The position numbers and the translations under genes are program-made. From NCBI GenBank assembly GCA_018266175.1, contig JAFEAY010000003.1:372001-436000 (forward strand): DNA of 64,000 nucleotides, in the 5' to 3' direction. The stretch comes from Candidatus Dependentiae bacterium. GTDB lineage: Bacteria > Babelota > Babeliae > Babelales > RVW-14. The notes beneath the pieces are model-generated. The model was given only the letters and a program-made list of their open reading frames with translations. It did not search any database and had not been told where the DNA came from. Shown piece by piece: positions 1-8,659 of the stretch (position 1 is its first letter; each line of letters opens with the position of its first letter).

Positions 1-2555
1 CCAAAAAGTCCTCGGTTAGTGACATCGGCACGCCAATCAAGACGGTATACATTGTCATCAAATTCTCCGTATCGAAGACGTTGTGCTGGCGGTAAATTGA
101 ATAAATCGTACGGAACTTTTGGGAGTGTTCCAACATCTCCAACCCACCCTTTCATGTGTGACTGCACAGCATAAAAGTTCCCATCGGTCCCTTGCTTCAC
201 AAACATTGGTGGAACAGGAACCACTGCTGTTGGAATAGCAAATTGACTGCCCATTTGCTTTTGACCATCAAGGAGATTGCTCAACGCGGCATACCAAAAA
301 ACTCGTAGCTCTTTAAAAAATTGTGCGAGCACCGTTTCTGATCGACATTCAGGACCAAATTTATGCAACACACGCATCTTGGCACCATCAACTGTCTTCA
401 TCACAATATCAAGAGGTCCTTCCTGCAAGCTTGGGTTTGTTACATCGAGCATTTGACCATCATCCTGCCATAGAGCATTTATCTGATCATGTGAAATATT
501 TGTTGTAAAAAATTCCTGTAAAATGCGTGAAAATTCTGCTGCTCGCTCAAATGAAAAGCATTGAACGTTGACAAAATCTTTAGTGAGACCAAAAATATCC
601 TGCAACCGCTTAGTTTCATTTTTAAACTTGCTTGCTGAAAGCATGCGCAGTTCTGAAAATCCCGCTACTCCAACCTGCTCAATTTTATGCCTAATCAAAT
701 CGGTAAGCACCGGCAGCGTTAATCCTTCAATGCCACCACTTTGTCGCTGAATAATCAACTGATAGAGAGCAAGGCGAACCAGTACCTCATGCTCAAATCC
801 CTGCAAAATAGTCTGGGCTGTTTTTTGCTCAAGCAAATTATGCAAGAGCTCGCCACAACTGACAAAATCTTTGTACAAGCTCTTACAAGGACTAAAGTCA
901 TTAAACAAATAAGCCATCTGTTGCAAGAGGTAGTTGATACGAACATTTTCACGCGATGAACGTGGATACATACTCATGAAGTCGACAAAGACAACATTTT
1001 GAATGTTTTGCTGCTTGAGCTGACTCACTAAATCATCTAAGAAATGCTCGTAGGGAAGCGGCAAGCGAATACCCTGAAAAAAGAGCATCTGCTCCGACTC
1101 AATATTTTTCAGCCCTTCCGATTTGACATTACTCAGCGGCATAAGAACCCGAAGCTCAGTAGGAGTTGAATCTCGAATAATATAGTGCTGACCGCCATAA
1201 GAGAACGGAATCCATTTTTTATGCTGTTTTTTCAAAAGCAAAAGATTTTTAACAAATGCAAGCTCTGGATCATTTTCATCATGAAAATCTGGGGCACAAA
1301 AGCCTTCCTCTCTAATCAGCGCTCCTGCTTGCCTCAGCAAGCTTTGATAATCTTTAATATATCCAGATCTGTTTTTCTTAAACTCGTCAATAATTGCGTT
1401 AACGGTAGTATCATCAGATTCGGTACGTGCATCAACATAGACAAGTCCATCGGGCTTGTAAGTAAAGTGACTCATCTGTGCAGGCAAGTCAGCAATAAAC
1501 ACATTGTCCTTGCACTGAAAAACTTCAGCTAATTGTGATGATGAATTATCAACATGCTCAAACTCTTCAACGTTATTCCCATGTTTCATCGCATTTTTGA
1601 TGTTACCGAGCGTTGTACTTTTACCGACACCATCAACAAAACTACAAAAAACATATGCAGTTGGCTGATCATCAACAGGCTTAAGCTTATCGAACAAACG
1701 ACCTACAAATGATTGGGCATGACGACTAACAAATTTGTCGTGCTTTGAAGTTATTTCAATAGGATAGGTGATATCAGGCCCGGTGAAATAACTGAAAAAT
1801 GGAAGATTTGATGAAAGAAGATGTTGTGCGTATGCAATCGAAAAAAGAATATCTTGCGTAGCACCAACTTGCTTGTTCCCCACTTTTAACATATTCCCAT
1901 ACATGATCTGCCAAAATTTTACCAAGTCGGCAAAAATATCTAAAAATTTTCGTTCCTGAAATTTTTTAATAACCGACGCCTGTGCTCGCTGCACCAATGG
2001 GTAAGCTTCTCCAAATGCATGCTCATGAAAAACATGAGCGCGATCATCAAAGATACGAATCTGCTCAGCATCAATATGCTCAAAGACGTGGTCTTGATTT
2101 TTGAATACGCTTGCCGCAATTTTATTAAAATCCTTGAATAAGAAGCCGGTCATAAACCCAAAGCGGTTGTGCAACCGGAGTGACCACCCGGCGTTATTGC
2201 GTAGGCTTGCTTCATCGTTGATCCGCGACTGGCGATAGTCTGTGTAATAAGAAGGAACAGCACTTTCTTCATATCCAACAATAACCACACGTCCTTTGAG
2301 CGCAAGCCCTTCGTCTTTAAAACGTTGCTCAAGAGCACCAAGGCTACGTGCCGTTCGGTCTAATAAAAATGGGTGATATTCGTGCGTGTAACGCCCTTCT
2401 GGATTGAATTCATAATGACGAATGAAGCTATTAAAGAAATCACGTACTTCCTTGTGTTCATCATCTTGATCAGCCTTTACACAAGCTCCAAAAAATAAAC
2501 TCAAAAAAAATATCATTAAAACCGAGTTTAGAAATCTCATGCTGGAATAATTCAT
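1..2555 (-). CDS. Large exported protein of unknown function with a P-loop-like motif (partial, runs off left edge)
   Basis: The frame is open without a stop from about 2555 to base 1, so at least 850 residues are present and the C-terminus lies outside the window. The first possible ATG overlaps the upstream stop as TGATG (2555), which suggests translational coupling. A second ATG at 2540 begins a clean signal peptide (MRFLNSVLMIFFLSLFFGAC) that may be a lipoprotein signal, although its lipobox is weak. About 300 residues in, the segment VFCSFVDGVGKSTT resembles the P-loop of thymidylate-kinase-like NTPases, but the first glycine of Walker A is replaced. I recognise no other domain. It is the last visible gene of a four-gene run of exported proteins, and I assign no function. 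A predicted signal peptide together with a nucleotide-binding motif is unusual. Confidence 0.8.
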   Translation of the reverse strand, partial: MNYSSMRFLNSVLMIFFLSLFFGACVKADQDDEHKEVRDFFNSFIRHYEFNPEGRYTHEYHPFLLDRTARSLGALEQRFKDEGLALKGRVVIVGYEESAVPSYYTDYRQSRINDEASLRNNAGWSLRLHNRFGFMTGFLFKDFNKIAASVFKNQDHVFEHIDAEQIRIFDDRAHVFHEHAFGEAYPLVQRAQASVIKKFQERKFLDIFADLVKFWQIMYGNMLKVGNKQVGATQDILFSIAYAQHLLSSNLPFFSYFTGPDITYPIEITSKHDKFVSRHAQSFVGRLFDKLKPVDDQPTAYVFCSFVDGVGKSTTLGNIKNAMKHGNNVEEFEHVDNSSSQLAEVFQCKDNVFIADLPAQMSHFTYKPDGLVYVDARTESDDTTVNAIIDEFKKNRSGYIKDYQSLLRQAGALIREEGFCAPDFHDENDPELAFVKNLLLLKKQHKKWIPFSYGGQHYIIRDSTPTELRVLMPLSNVKSEGLKNIESEQMLFFQGIRLPLPYEHFLDDLVSQLKQQNIQNVVFVDFMSMYPRSSRENVRINYLLQQMAYLFNDFSPCKSLYKDFVSCGELLHNLLEQKTAQTILQGFEHEVLVRLALYQLIIQRQSGGIEGLTLPVLTDLIRHKIEQVGVAGFSELRMLSASKFKNETKRLQDIFGLTKDFVNVQCFSFERAAEFSRILQEFFTTNISHDQINALWQDDGQMLDVTNPSLQEGPLDIVMKTVDGAKMRVLHKFGPECRSETVLAQFFKELRVFWYAALSNLLDGQKQMGSQFAIPTAVVPVPPMFVKQGTDGNFYAVQSHMKGWVGDVGTLPKVPYDLFNLPPAQRLRYGEFDDNVYRLDWRADVTNRGLF

Positions 2556-3490
2556 CAATACCCCACTCGCATGCCATTTCCGCCAGATCTCATCAATGAT
2601 TCGTCATCAACATCATCATATTCTTCAACGCCATATTTATGCTTAAGAATATTCAGGAGCTCTTTGCAGGTCTTTAAAACCTCGTAATAATCGGGCTCAA
2701 ATTCTGATCCCTGAAGCTTATTCATCACAAACTCAAGATCGTGCAAAAAGCGGCTTGCAAGGCGCGTATCTTTGAGCAAGATTCCCTCATTAAAAAGTTT
2801 AATGAGATAATCAAATGACAAAGCATAAAACTCGTATATCGACTTCTTTTGGCGCTCATTAAGAGCGGCAAGCAAGGGCCTTATCGTAGTTCTTTGGGCT
2901 TGCGTTAAAAATCTAAATGGGGAACCAAAAAACCCAACTCCAGGCTGTGGCACCACCACGGTTCCTGCTTTGACATCAGCATACGCTTTGCGCAAAAAGT
3001 CACTCACAAAGCTCAGTTGATCAACAATATATTCCCAGTAGCGAACAACAACAAAATTGTCTTGCTTGTCAACAAAGTAAAACCAGGGCTTTTCGGTAAA
3101 AACATCGACAATTTCTTGCAGCGCTGCAGTCATCTGATCCAGCGTCATATGAGCGAAAAATCGACTTCGTATCACGAAAACTTTAGGATAATATTTTGCT
3201 AAATACTCAGCATAAAAGCGCTTACGATCTTGCTCTTCTTGTAAAGCTTGAGGATCTAAAGGTCGTAACCCTTGATCCGAAACTTTATGAAGCTGCTGGT
3301 AATTATCGCTTAAAAATTCTTTAAAATTTGGGTTCTTAAACATCTCAGCCAACTCTGCCGTGAGCTTTTGGTCGATCACCGGTTGAGGGGCTGTCAGCGG
3401 CAGTACTTCGTTTTCGCCATACACAAGCATAAATGGCATGAACGCAAAGAAGAAAATTAATTTACTGAACAGGGCTAAACGAATCTCCAT
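2555..3490 (-). CDS. Exported protein of unknown function, 311 aa
   Basis: The start is placed at ATG 3490 because a good Shine-Dalgarno sequence (GGAGAGGAG) lies directly upstream and the protein then opens with a signal sequence (MEIRLALFSKLIFFFAFMPF). A longer frame to 3535 has neither. It overlaps the upstream gene by 29 bases. The mature part looks helical and charged, with many Phe/Tyr/Leu residues, and no motif I can name. The C-terminus is acidic (EEYDDVDDE) followed by a short Gly/Asn/Arg tail (RSGGNGMRVGY). A comparable GGNG...MR tail is seen in the 447-aa protein two genes upstream. Probably periplasmic or secreted. Function unknown. Confidence 0.75.
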   Translation of the reverse strand: MEIRLALFSKLIFFFAFMPFMLVYGENEVLPLTAPQPVIDQKLTAELAEMFKNPNFKEFLSDNYQQLHKVSDQGLRPLDPQALQEEQDRKRFYAEYLAKYYPKVFVIRSRFFAHMTLDQMTAALQEIVDVFTEKPWFYFVDKQDNFVVVRYWEYIVDQLSFVSDFLRKAYADVKAGTVVVPQPGVGFFGSPFRFLTQAQRTTIRPLLAALNERQKKSIYEFYALSFDYLIKLFNEGILLKDTRLASRFLHDLEFVMNKLQGSEFEPDYYEVLKTCKELLNILKHKYGVEEYDDVDDESLMRSGGNGMRVGY

Positions 3491-4409
3491 AGAGCTCCTC
3501 TCCACATGAGCACATGAACTTAGTAGCATAAACATAAATATTTTTTAGGTGGCCTGAAACATGACCAAGCGAAGCGTCATCAGCTCGATTAATAACAAGC
3601 TCAAGCTCTGTTGCAAGCTCACTAATGAAGCTGTCAATAATATCTGCTCCACAACGAATTTTTTGTATAAAATCTACACCTTTATCAGTTCCATGAGCAA
3701 ATAGAAATGCAAGCGCCGACTCAAGCGAATATAAAAGCACCGTGTAATCAACAACAAGTTGTGCACAAAAATGTCCATACAAAACATCTGATTTGATTGA
3801 AAGTTCGCCTTCCTGATTTTGCAAGGCAAAGGCGTAGAGCGATTCATTAAATCGTAAAAAATTTGATGAAACTTTCTTGTAAAGCATTGAAAAATCTTTG
3901 CTATAGCTTGAAAAAAGCATCGGTAAGACGCGCGCTGCTTGCTCTTGACCTTGCCCAAGTGATGCGTAAATAATCCCGCAAATAAATGATCCGATTGCAA
4001 TCTCAGTCCCATGCCACGCAGCAGCTTTTAAATGTCCTGAAAAAGTTTGTCGCTGAGCCAAATCATCGTAATAATTTTTAATTGCTTCTCGTTCAGCATT
4101 TCTAAGAGCTTCTACCTGCTCGTTTGTCAACCGAGGAATATCGCTTGATCCTGTATTTGAACCTTCTATCGGTGCAAAATATTGATACACCCCGTAAGCA
4201 AGTAACCCTGCTCCTGCTGTACCAAGTGTTCCTAGCACAGTTTTTCGAATAGTAGAACTGCGCTTGCGCGATGCTTCCAGCGCTTGGGATTGCGACATAA
4301 TGCGCTGTGGGTCAAGACGGGGAAGTAGTGTGGGCTGAAGATCAGCCCCTAATTTCATCGTTATACCGAGCATCAGAATAATGCTCAAAATTTTTATTGT
4401 AAGCTTCAT
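3462..4409 (-). CDS. Exported or membrane-anchored protein of unknown function, 315 aa
   Basis: The N-terminus (MKLTIKILSIILMLGITMKLGA) is a signal peptide. A second hydrophobic, glycine-rich stretch at about residues 57-75 (VLGTLGTAGAGLLAYGVYQYF) is probably a membrane segment. A third weakly hydrophobic region lies near residue 140. The remainder is helical with scattered cysteines (CSCGEE near the C-terminus). It lies 21 bases downstream of the 447-aa gene and overlaps the following gene by 29 bases, so the genes are almost certainly co-transcribed. I do not recognise the family. Confidence 0.75.
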   Translation of the reverse strand: MKLTIKILSIILMLGITMKLGADLQPTLLPRLDPQRIMSQSQALEASRKRSSTIRKTVLGTLGTAGAGLLAYGVYQYFAPIEGSNTGSSDIPRLTNEQVEALRNAEREAIKNYYDDLAQRQTFSGHLKAAAWHGTEIAIGSFICGIIYASLGQGQEQAARVLPMLFSSYSKDFSMLYKKVSSNFLRFNESLYAFALQNQEGELSIKSDVLYGHFCAQLVVDYTVLLYSLESALAFLFAHGTDKGVDFIQKIRCGADIIDSFISELATELELVINRADDASLGHVSGHLKNIYVYATKFMCSCGEELYGDSFSPVQ

Positions 4410-4430
4410 GATTATCTATCGCTCAAAAAC

Positions 4431-5774
4431 TTATCCGCCCCATCCGTTTGAAAAACGATTAGGCATGTCGTCATCTAAGCCTGATGGTCTTATTCGAGCG
4501 GTTGTATCGGTACGACGCATCGAATCACCATTTCCGCCAAGACCGAGTGTGCGTGGCTCAACTTCTTCTGCAAGCCTAATGAAGAGTTGCTCGATGTTTT
4601 TACGCATTGCCGGGAGAAGCGATTTGTTTGACTCAATAAATTCATCTAACTCTTTCACCGAACCAGCTTTAAGCATGAGGGCGCGATAATCTGATAACCT
4701 GTTTTGAATCTGGTCTGCATAAAAACAGATGATGTCATCTTTTTTGTAATATTGCTTACGTGAATCAAGCACAAAGATAAAGTAATCAAATTGCTCAGCA
4801 CAGCCAACAACATACATGCGCCATGCATTTAAACTATTGGTCGCTTCAATTTGCTCTTTTTCATCAATTTCAAATAGATTACGTTGCGTCATATCATGAC
4901 CACGGAAGCTATCTTTTGGACCATCTTTAACGTTCTTTTCAATCTGTTCCATAGCTTCTGAAATTAGCTTTTTCCAACCATTAACTTCTTTAGTTTTGAA
5001 TGGATCTTTTGAATCGTGAAACAGAACTTTACACATGTCTTCCCACAAATCTAAGCCGCTTAAAAGCATAAAATCCCAGGTCCCGCCTAAAACAAGCTCA
5101 ATTGTTGTCTTCAACTTTGAACTAATTGCTTCGCCAAGGGCTTCAGTAGCACGAATCATAAGCCCTTTTTGTATACCGTCGACAAATCCATCTGCTTGTT
5201 GAAATCCAAAAGAATCCCATGTTTTACCACCAATACCTCGACCCACAATGCTTCCAATCTGAGCAGAATGTCCATCAGCTCCAAGCAATCGCGCTCGTTG
5301 TTTTTTCAGCTGTTCAATCATACGGGCATGGGCTTGCGCACTGTCTGCTCCATTATTATCTCGCATACGAAGTAATTTTCGAGCCTGATAGATATCAGCA
5401 TTAACTTTTCTCAATGCTGCTGCATCGAGTGGTTGATCAGCAGGATGATTCAAAAGGCGAGCACGCTCAGCTTGGAATGCGTCTAAATCAGCTTGAATCT
5501 CTTGTTGTCTTACACGAAAATCAGCAGGAAGAATATTTTCAGGAGCATTCTGCTCAGCCTGTTCAATCATCTTACTAATGTTATTAGCAGCCTCTAAGTC
5601 TTGCATTGCCTTTGAAGGATTCCTTCCCAAACGAAAATATGAACTTTCAATATCATACATATCTCGACCATATTGAGCTGGTACCGGCATTGATGCCTGA
5701 GCATCATTCATGCCACCAACAATCAATCCAATAACAAAAAAGAAACATACCGATAAACGTTGTCCTAATACCAT
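4431..5774 (-). CDS. Exported protein of unknown function, 447 aa, first gene of a four-gene operon
   Basis: It begins with a classical signal peptide ending in AQAS (cleavage expected near residue 28). The mature N-terminal half (about residues 45-170) is rich in Glu, Gln, Ala, Arg and Lys and probably forms coiled coil. A glycine-containing segment near residue 180 (VGRGIGGKTW) is followed by a helical C-terminal half with several Trp and aromatic residues, and the tail is Gly/Asn/Arg-rich. A promoter is visible at 5846-5873. Three more exported-protein genes follow without a gap, suggesting joint function at the cell envelope or outside the cell. No known domain recognised. Confidence 0.75.
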   Translation of the reverse strand: MVLGQRLSVCFFFVIGLIVGGMNDAQASMPVPAQYGRDMYDIESSYFRLGRNPSKAMQDLEAANNISKMIEQAEQNAPENILPADFRVRQQEIQADLDAFQAERARLLNHPADQPLDAAALRKVNADIYQARKLLRMRDNNGADSAQAHARMIEQLKKQRARLLGADGHSAQIGSIVGRGIGGKTWDSFGFQQADGFVDGIQKGLMIRATEALGEAISSKLKTTIELVLGGTWDFMLLSGLDLWEDMCKVLFHDSKDPFKTKEVNGWKKLISEAMEQIEKNVKDGPKDSFRGHDMTQRNLFEIDEKEQIEATNSLNAWRMYVVGCAEQFDYFIFVLDSRKQYYKKDDIICFYADQIQNRLSDYRALMLKAGSVKELDEFIESNKSLLPAMRKNIEQLFIRLAEEVEPRTLGLGGNGDSMRRTDTTARIRPSGLDDDMPNRFSNGWGG

Positions 5775-5845
5775 TGCTTATCACCCCAGTAATACTATTA
5801 ATTTGAATTTATAAATAAATACCGACTACAATCGATTGATTGAGG

Positions 5846-5873
5846 AGTATACCATGCAGTGCTGGTAAGACAA
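5846..5873 (-). promoter_or_regulatory. Promoter of the four-gene exported-protein operon
   Basis: Read on the minus strand: -35 TTGTCT, a 16-base spacer, then -10 TATACT preceded by TGG, an extended -10 element. It lies about 70 bases upstream of the ATG at 5774 and just beyond the uvrA terminator, the expected place for an independent promoter. Confidence 0.65.
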
Positions 5874-5927
5874 GCGGTATCGCAGTCGCCTTATGACAAA
5901 GTGCTTATTTGAAATAAAAAACAAAAA

Positions 5928-5969
5928 ATATTGGGTTTATAGGCGATTTTAAGCCTATAAACCCAATAT
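5928..5969 (-). terminator. Rho-independent terminator of uvrA
   Basis: A perfect 17-bp stem (arms 5928-5944 and 5953-5969) with an 8-base loop. On the minus strand it is followed by a long T-rich run (TTTTTTGTTTTTTATTT). It starts 15 bases after the uvrA stop codon. This is one of the strongest terminators in the window. Confidence 0.92.
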
Positions 5970-5984
5970 AAAAATCATAAGAAT

Positions 5985-8537
5985 TTACTTTTTTAACATC
6001 TTTTTCAAGTAGTTACCCGTGATGCTTTCTTTAACGTCAGCAACCTGATCAGGTGTTCCTTGCGCAACAATGTATCCACCTTGGTCGCCACCATCAGGTC
6101 CAACATCAATAACATAATCAACCGATTTTAAAACATCAAGGTTGTGTTCGATAACCAAGACGCTATTGCCTCGATCAACTAATTTATTCAACACGAGTAA
6201 AAGCTTTTCAACGTCGCAGCTGTGAAGGCCCGTCGTCGGTTCATCCAAAATGTACATCGCATTCTTGTCCCGCTTTGCAAGCTCATTAACAAGTTTGACG
6301 CGCTGCGCTTCACCACCAGAAAGTGTGGTTGAAGATTGACCCAGCTTGAGGTAATCAAGCCCAACTTCACACAACAAATCTAAGCGCTTTTTTAAGCGAG
6401 GAAAGTTTGCAAAAAATTCTGCTGCTTCAACAACCGTCATATCAAGAATGTCTGAAATATTTTTACTGCGATACAAAATTTCAAGTGTCTGCTTGTTGTA
6501 ACGTTTTCCTTTGCACGATTTGCAAACCATGAAAACGTCTTCTAAAAAGTGCATAGAAATTTTTGTTACACCTTCACCATCACATTCAAAGCAACGTCCC
6601 TCTGGAACGTTAAAGCTAAAACGACCGCATTTATAGCCACGCGCATTGCTTTCTGGCAGGCTTGCAAACAGATTTCTAATTTCATCAAAAATTCCAAGAT
6701 ACGTCGCAGGGTTTGACCGAGGAGTTCGACCGATAGGACTCTGGTCAACCAGTACCACATTTTTCAGGTTTTCAAGCCCTTCAATCTCTTCAAATGAACT
6801 TCCAATTGAGTAACCCAATGAAAAATATTGACGCAGTGCAGGAGCAAGTGTTTGCATAACCAAACTACTTTTACCTGATCCCGAAACTCCGGAAACCGCG
6901 CAAAAAATACCGAGTGGAAAATTAACCGTTACATTTTTCAAATTATTAACGCGCACATTTTTGAGGGTCAAGAAGCCGGTAGGAACACGTCGTTCTTTGG
7001 GCATGACAATTGCACGCTTACCTGAAATATACGCACCTGTCATAGAATTAGGGTTTTTTGCAACTTCAGCCGGTGTGCCGCACGCTGTCACTTGTCCACC
7101 CAAAACTCCTGCTGCAGGCCCCATATCAATCAGGTAATCTGCTTCTTGAATGGTATCCATATCGTGCTCAACCACAACTACCGTATTCCCTTGATCACGC
7201 AACATTTTAAGCGTGCTAATCAAGCGATCGTTATCACGCTGGTGTAACCCAATGCTCGGTTCATCAAGAATATAAAGCACCCCGCTGAGTGCAGAACCAA
7301 TTTGCGTTGCAAGGCGAATGCGCTGTCCTTCACCACCAGAGAGTGTTCTTGCTGAACGTGAAAGCGTCAGGTACGTTAACCCAACGTTAACCAAAAAGCT
7401 CAGGCGACTGATAATTTCACGAAAGAGTGGATCGGTTATTTCTTTTTTATCACTCTGCTCAGATAACTGTATGCAGAGCTCGAGAAGCTTTGTAACAGAA
7501 AGTGTACAAAGGTCATGAATATTTTGATCACCAATAGTTACCGCAAGAGCTTCATCGCTCAAGCGCTTGCCTTGGCAGTATTCACACATGCGTTCGCGCG
7601 ATTCATAATCTAAATAAGGTGAAGAGCTTTGCTCTGAATTTCCCCAAACCGATGATGAACTTTCGTAGGTAAAGCCAAGTCCGTGGCAGTTTTTACAAGC
7701 ACCAAGCGGTGAGTTGAAGGAAAAAAATCGTGGCTCAAGTTCAGGAAATGAGCGTACACAGGTCAAGCAGATACGCTGAGAAGAATAAATTTGTTCATTA
7801 CCTTGTGCGTCAATAACACTGCACAAGCCACCATTGGTGTTAAATGCTTTTTCAATCGCTTCTTGCACACGCACAACTTCTTCAGGAATGATGGTAATTT
7901 TATCAATTAAAATGTTAATAGTGTGTTTGTAAGTTTTTTCAAGTTTGACCGCTTCAATTTCCTTGAGTTCTTTAAACCGATAGTCTTTACCGTCAATGGT
8001 AAAGCGATGAAATCCACTTTCAAAAAAGCGCTTAAGGTCGCTTTTGAATTCGCCCTTCTTTTGAATAGCGATGGGAGCAGTAACCGTTACCGTCTGATCT
8101 TTAAATTTAGTCAAAAGCATGTGGGTAATATTTTCCGGAGATTCAGCGCTAATGACCGCATTACATTCAGGACAATGAGGTGTTCCAACACGAGCAAAAA
8201 GAACGCGTAAATAGTCGTAAATTTCGGTGATGGTACCAACGGTAGAACGAGGGTTGTAGCCAACGGTCTTTTGATCAATCGCAATAGCGGGACAAAGCCC
8301 CTCAATTTTTTCAACATCAGGGCGCTTAGAAATACCTAAAAATTGACGCGCATATGATGAAAGTGATTCAACATAGCGACGTTGCCCTTCGGCATACAAA
8401 GTATCAAGTGCCAGAGAACTCTTGCCTGACCCTGAAGGACCGGTAATGACCACCAACTGCTCTTTTGGAATTTGAACGTTAACCGACTTGAGATTGTGCT
8501 CTTTGGCACCGGTAATTTTTATCATCCCTTTGCTCAT
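5985..8537 (-). CDS. uvrA: UvrABC excinuclease subunit A, with an internal deletion
   Basis: UvrA is the damage-recognition ATPase of nucleotide excision repair and loads UvrB at lesions. Two ABC ATPase halves are visible: Walker A GPSGSGKSSL near the N-terminus and GVSGSGKSSL in the second half, signature motifs TLSGGEGQR and TLSGGEAQR, and Walker B motifs YILDEPSIGLH and YILDEPTTGLH. Zinc-binding cysteine pairs are present (CLTC/CKNC and CEYC, then CFEC/CKSC). The product is 850 residues against about 940 usually. The missing 85 or so fall between the first zinc module (CHGLG) and CEYCQGKRLS, where only about 33 residues remain. ATG 8537 is preferred over an in-frame GTG at 8546, which has no properly spaced ribosome-binding site. 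A strong terminator follows the gene. Confidence 0.95.
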   Translation of the reverse strand: MSKGMIKITGAKEHNLKSVNVQIPKEQLVVITGPSGSGKSSLALDTLYAEGQRRYVESLSSYARQFLGISKRPDVEKIEGLCPAIAIDQKTVGYNPRSTVGTITEIYDYLRVLFARVGTPHCPECNAVISAESPENITHMLLTKFKDQTVTVTAPIAIQKKGEFKSDLKRFFESGFHRFTIDGKDYRFKELKEIEAVKLEKTYKHTINILIDKITIIPEEVVRVQEAIEKAFNTNGGLCSVIDAQGNEQIYSSQRICLTCVRSFPELEPRFFSFNSPLGACKNCHGLGFTYESSSSVWGNSEQSSSPYLDYESRERMCEYCQGKRLSDEALAVTIGDQNIHDLCTLSVTKLLELCIQLSEQSDKKEITDPLFREIISRLSFLVNVGLTYLTLSRSARTLSGGEGQRIRLATQIGSALSGVLYILDEPSIGLHQRDNDRLISTLKMLRDQGNTVVVVEHDMDTIQEADYLIDMGPAAGVLGGQVTACGTPAEVAKNPNSMTGAYISGKRAIVMPKERRVPTGFLTLKNVRVNNLKNVTVNFPLGIFCAVSGVSGSGKSSLVMQTLAPALRQYFSLGYSIGSSFEEIEGLENLKNVVLVDQSPIGRTPRSNPATYLGIFDEIRNLFASLPESNARGYKCGRFSFNVPEGRCFECDGEGVTKISMHFLEDVFMVCKSCKGKRYNKQTLEILYRSKNISDILDMTVVEAAEFFANFPRLKKRLDLLCEVGLDYLKLGQSSTTLSGGEAQRVKLVNELAKRDKNAMYILDEPTTGLHSCDVEKLLLVLNKLVDRGNSVLVIEHNLDVLKSVDYVIDVGPDGGDQGGYIVAQGTPDQVADVKESITGNYLKKMLKK

Positions 8538-8595
8538 TATTCCCACTTCTCTGGTAGCAACTCCAATAATTAATATTCAAACAGCAATTCTAAGC

Positions 8596-8624
8596 AAGGT
8601 ACCATGTTTTTGAAAAAATGTCAC
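8596..8624 (-). promoter_or_regulatory. Possible uvrA promoter
   Basis: Minus strand: -35 GTGACA, 17-base spacer, -10 TACCTT preceded by TGG (extended -10). The sequence around the -10 (CATGGTA) resembles the promoter at 5846-5873. It lies between uppS and uvrA, about 60 bases upstream of the uvrA start. Plausible but weaker than others in the window. Confidence 0.4.
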
Positions 8625-8659
8625 GAGGGATAAAGAAGGAGCAATGAATCGGCCTACTT

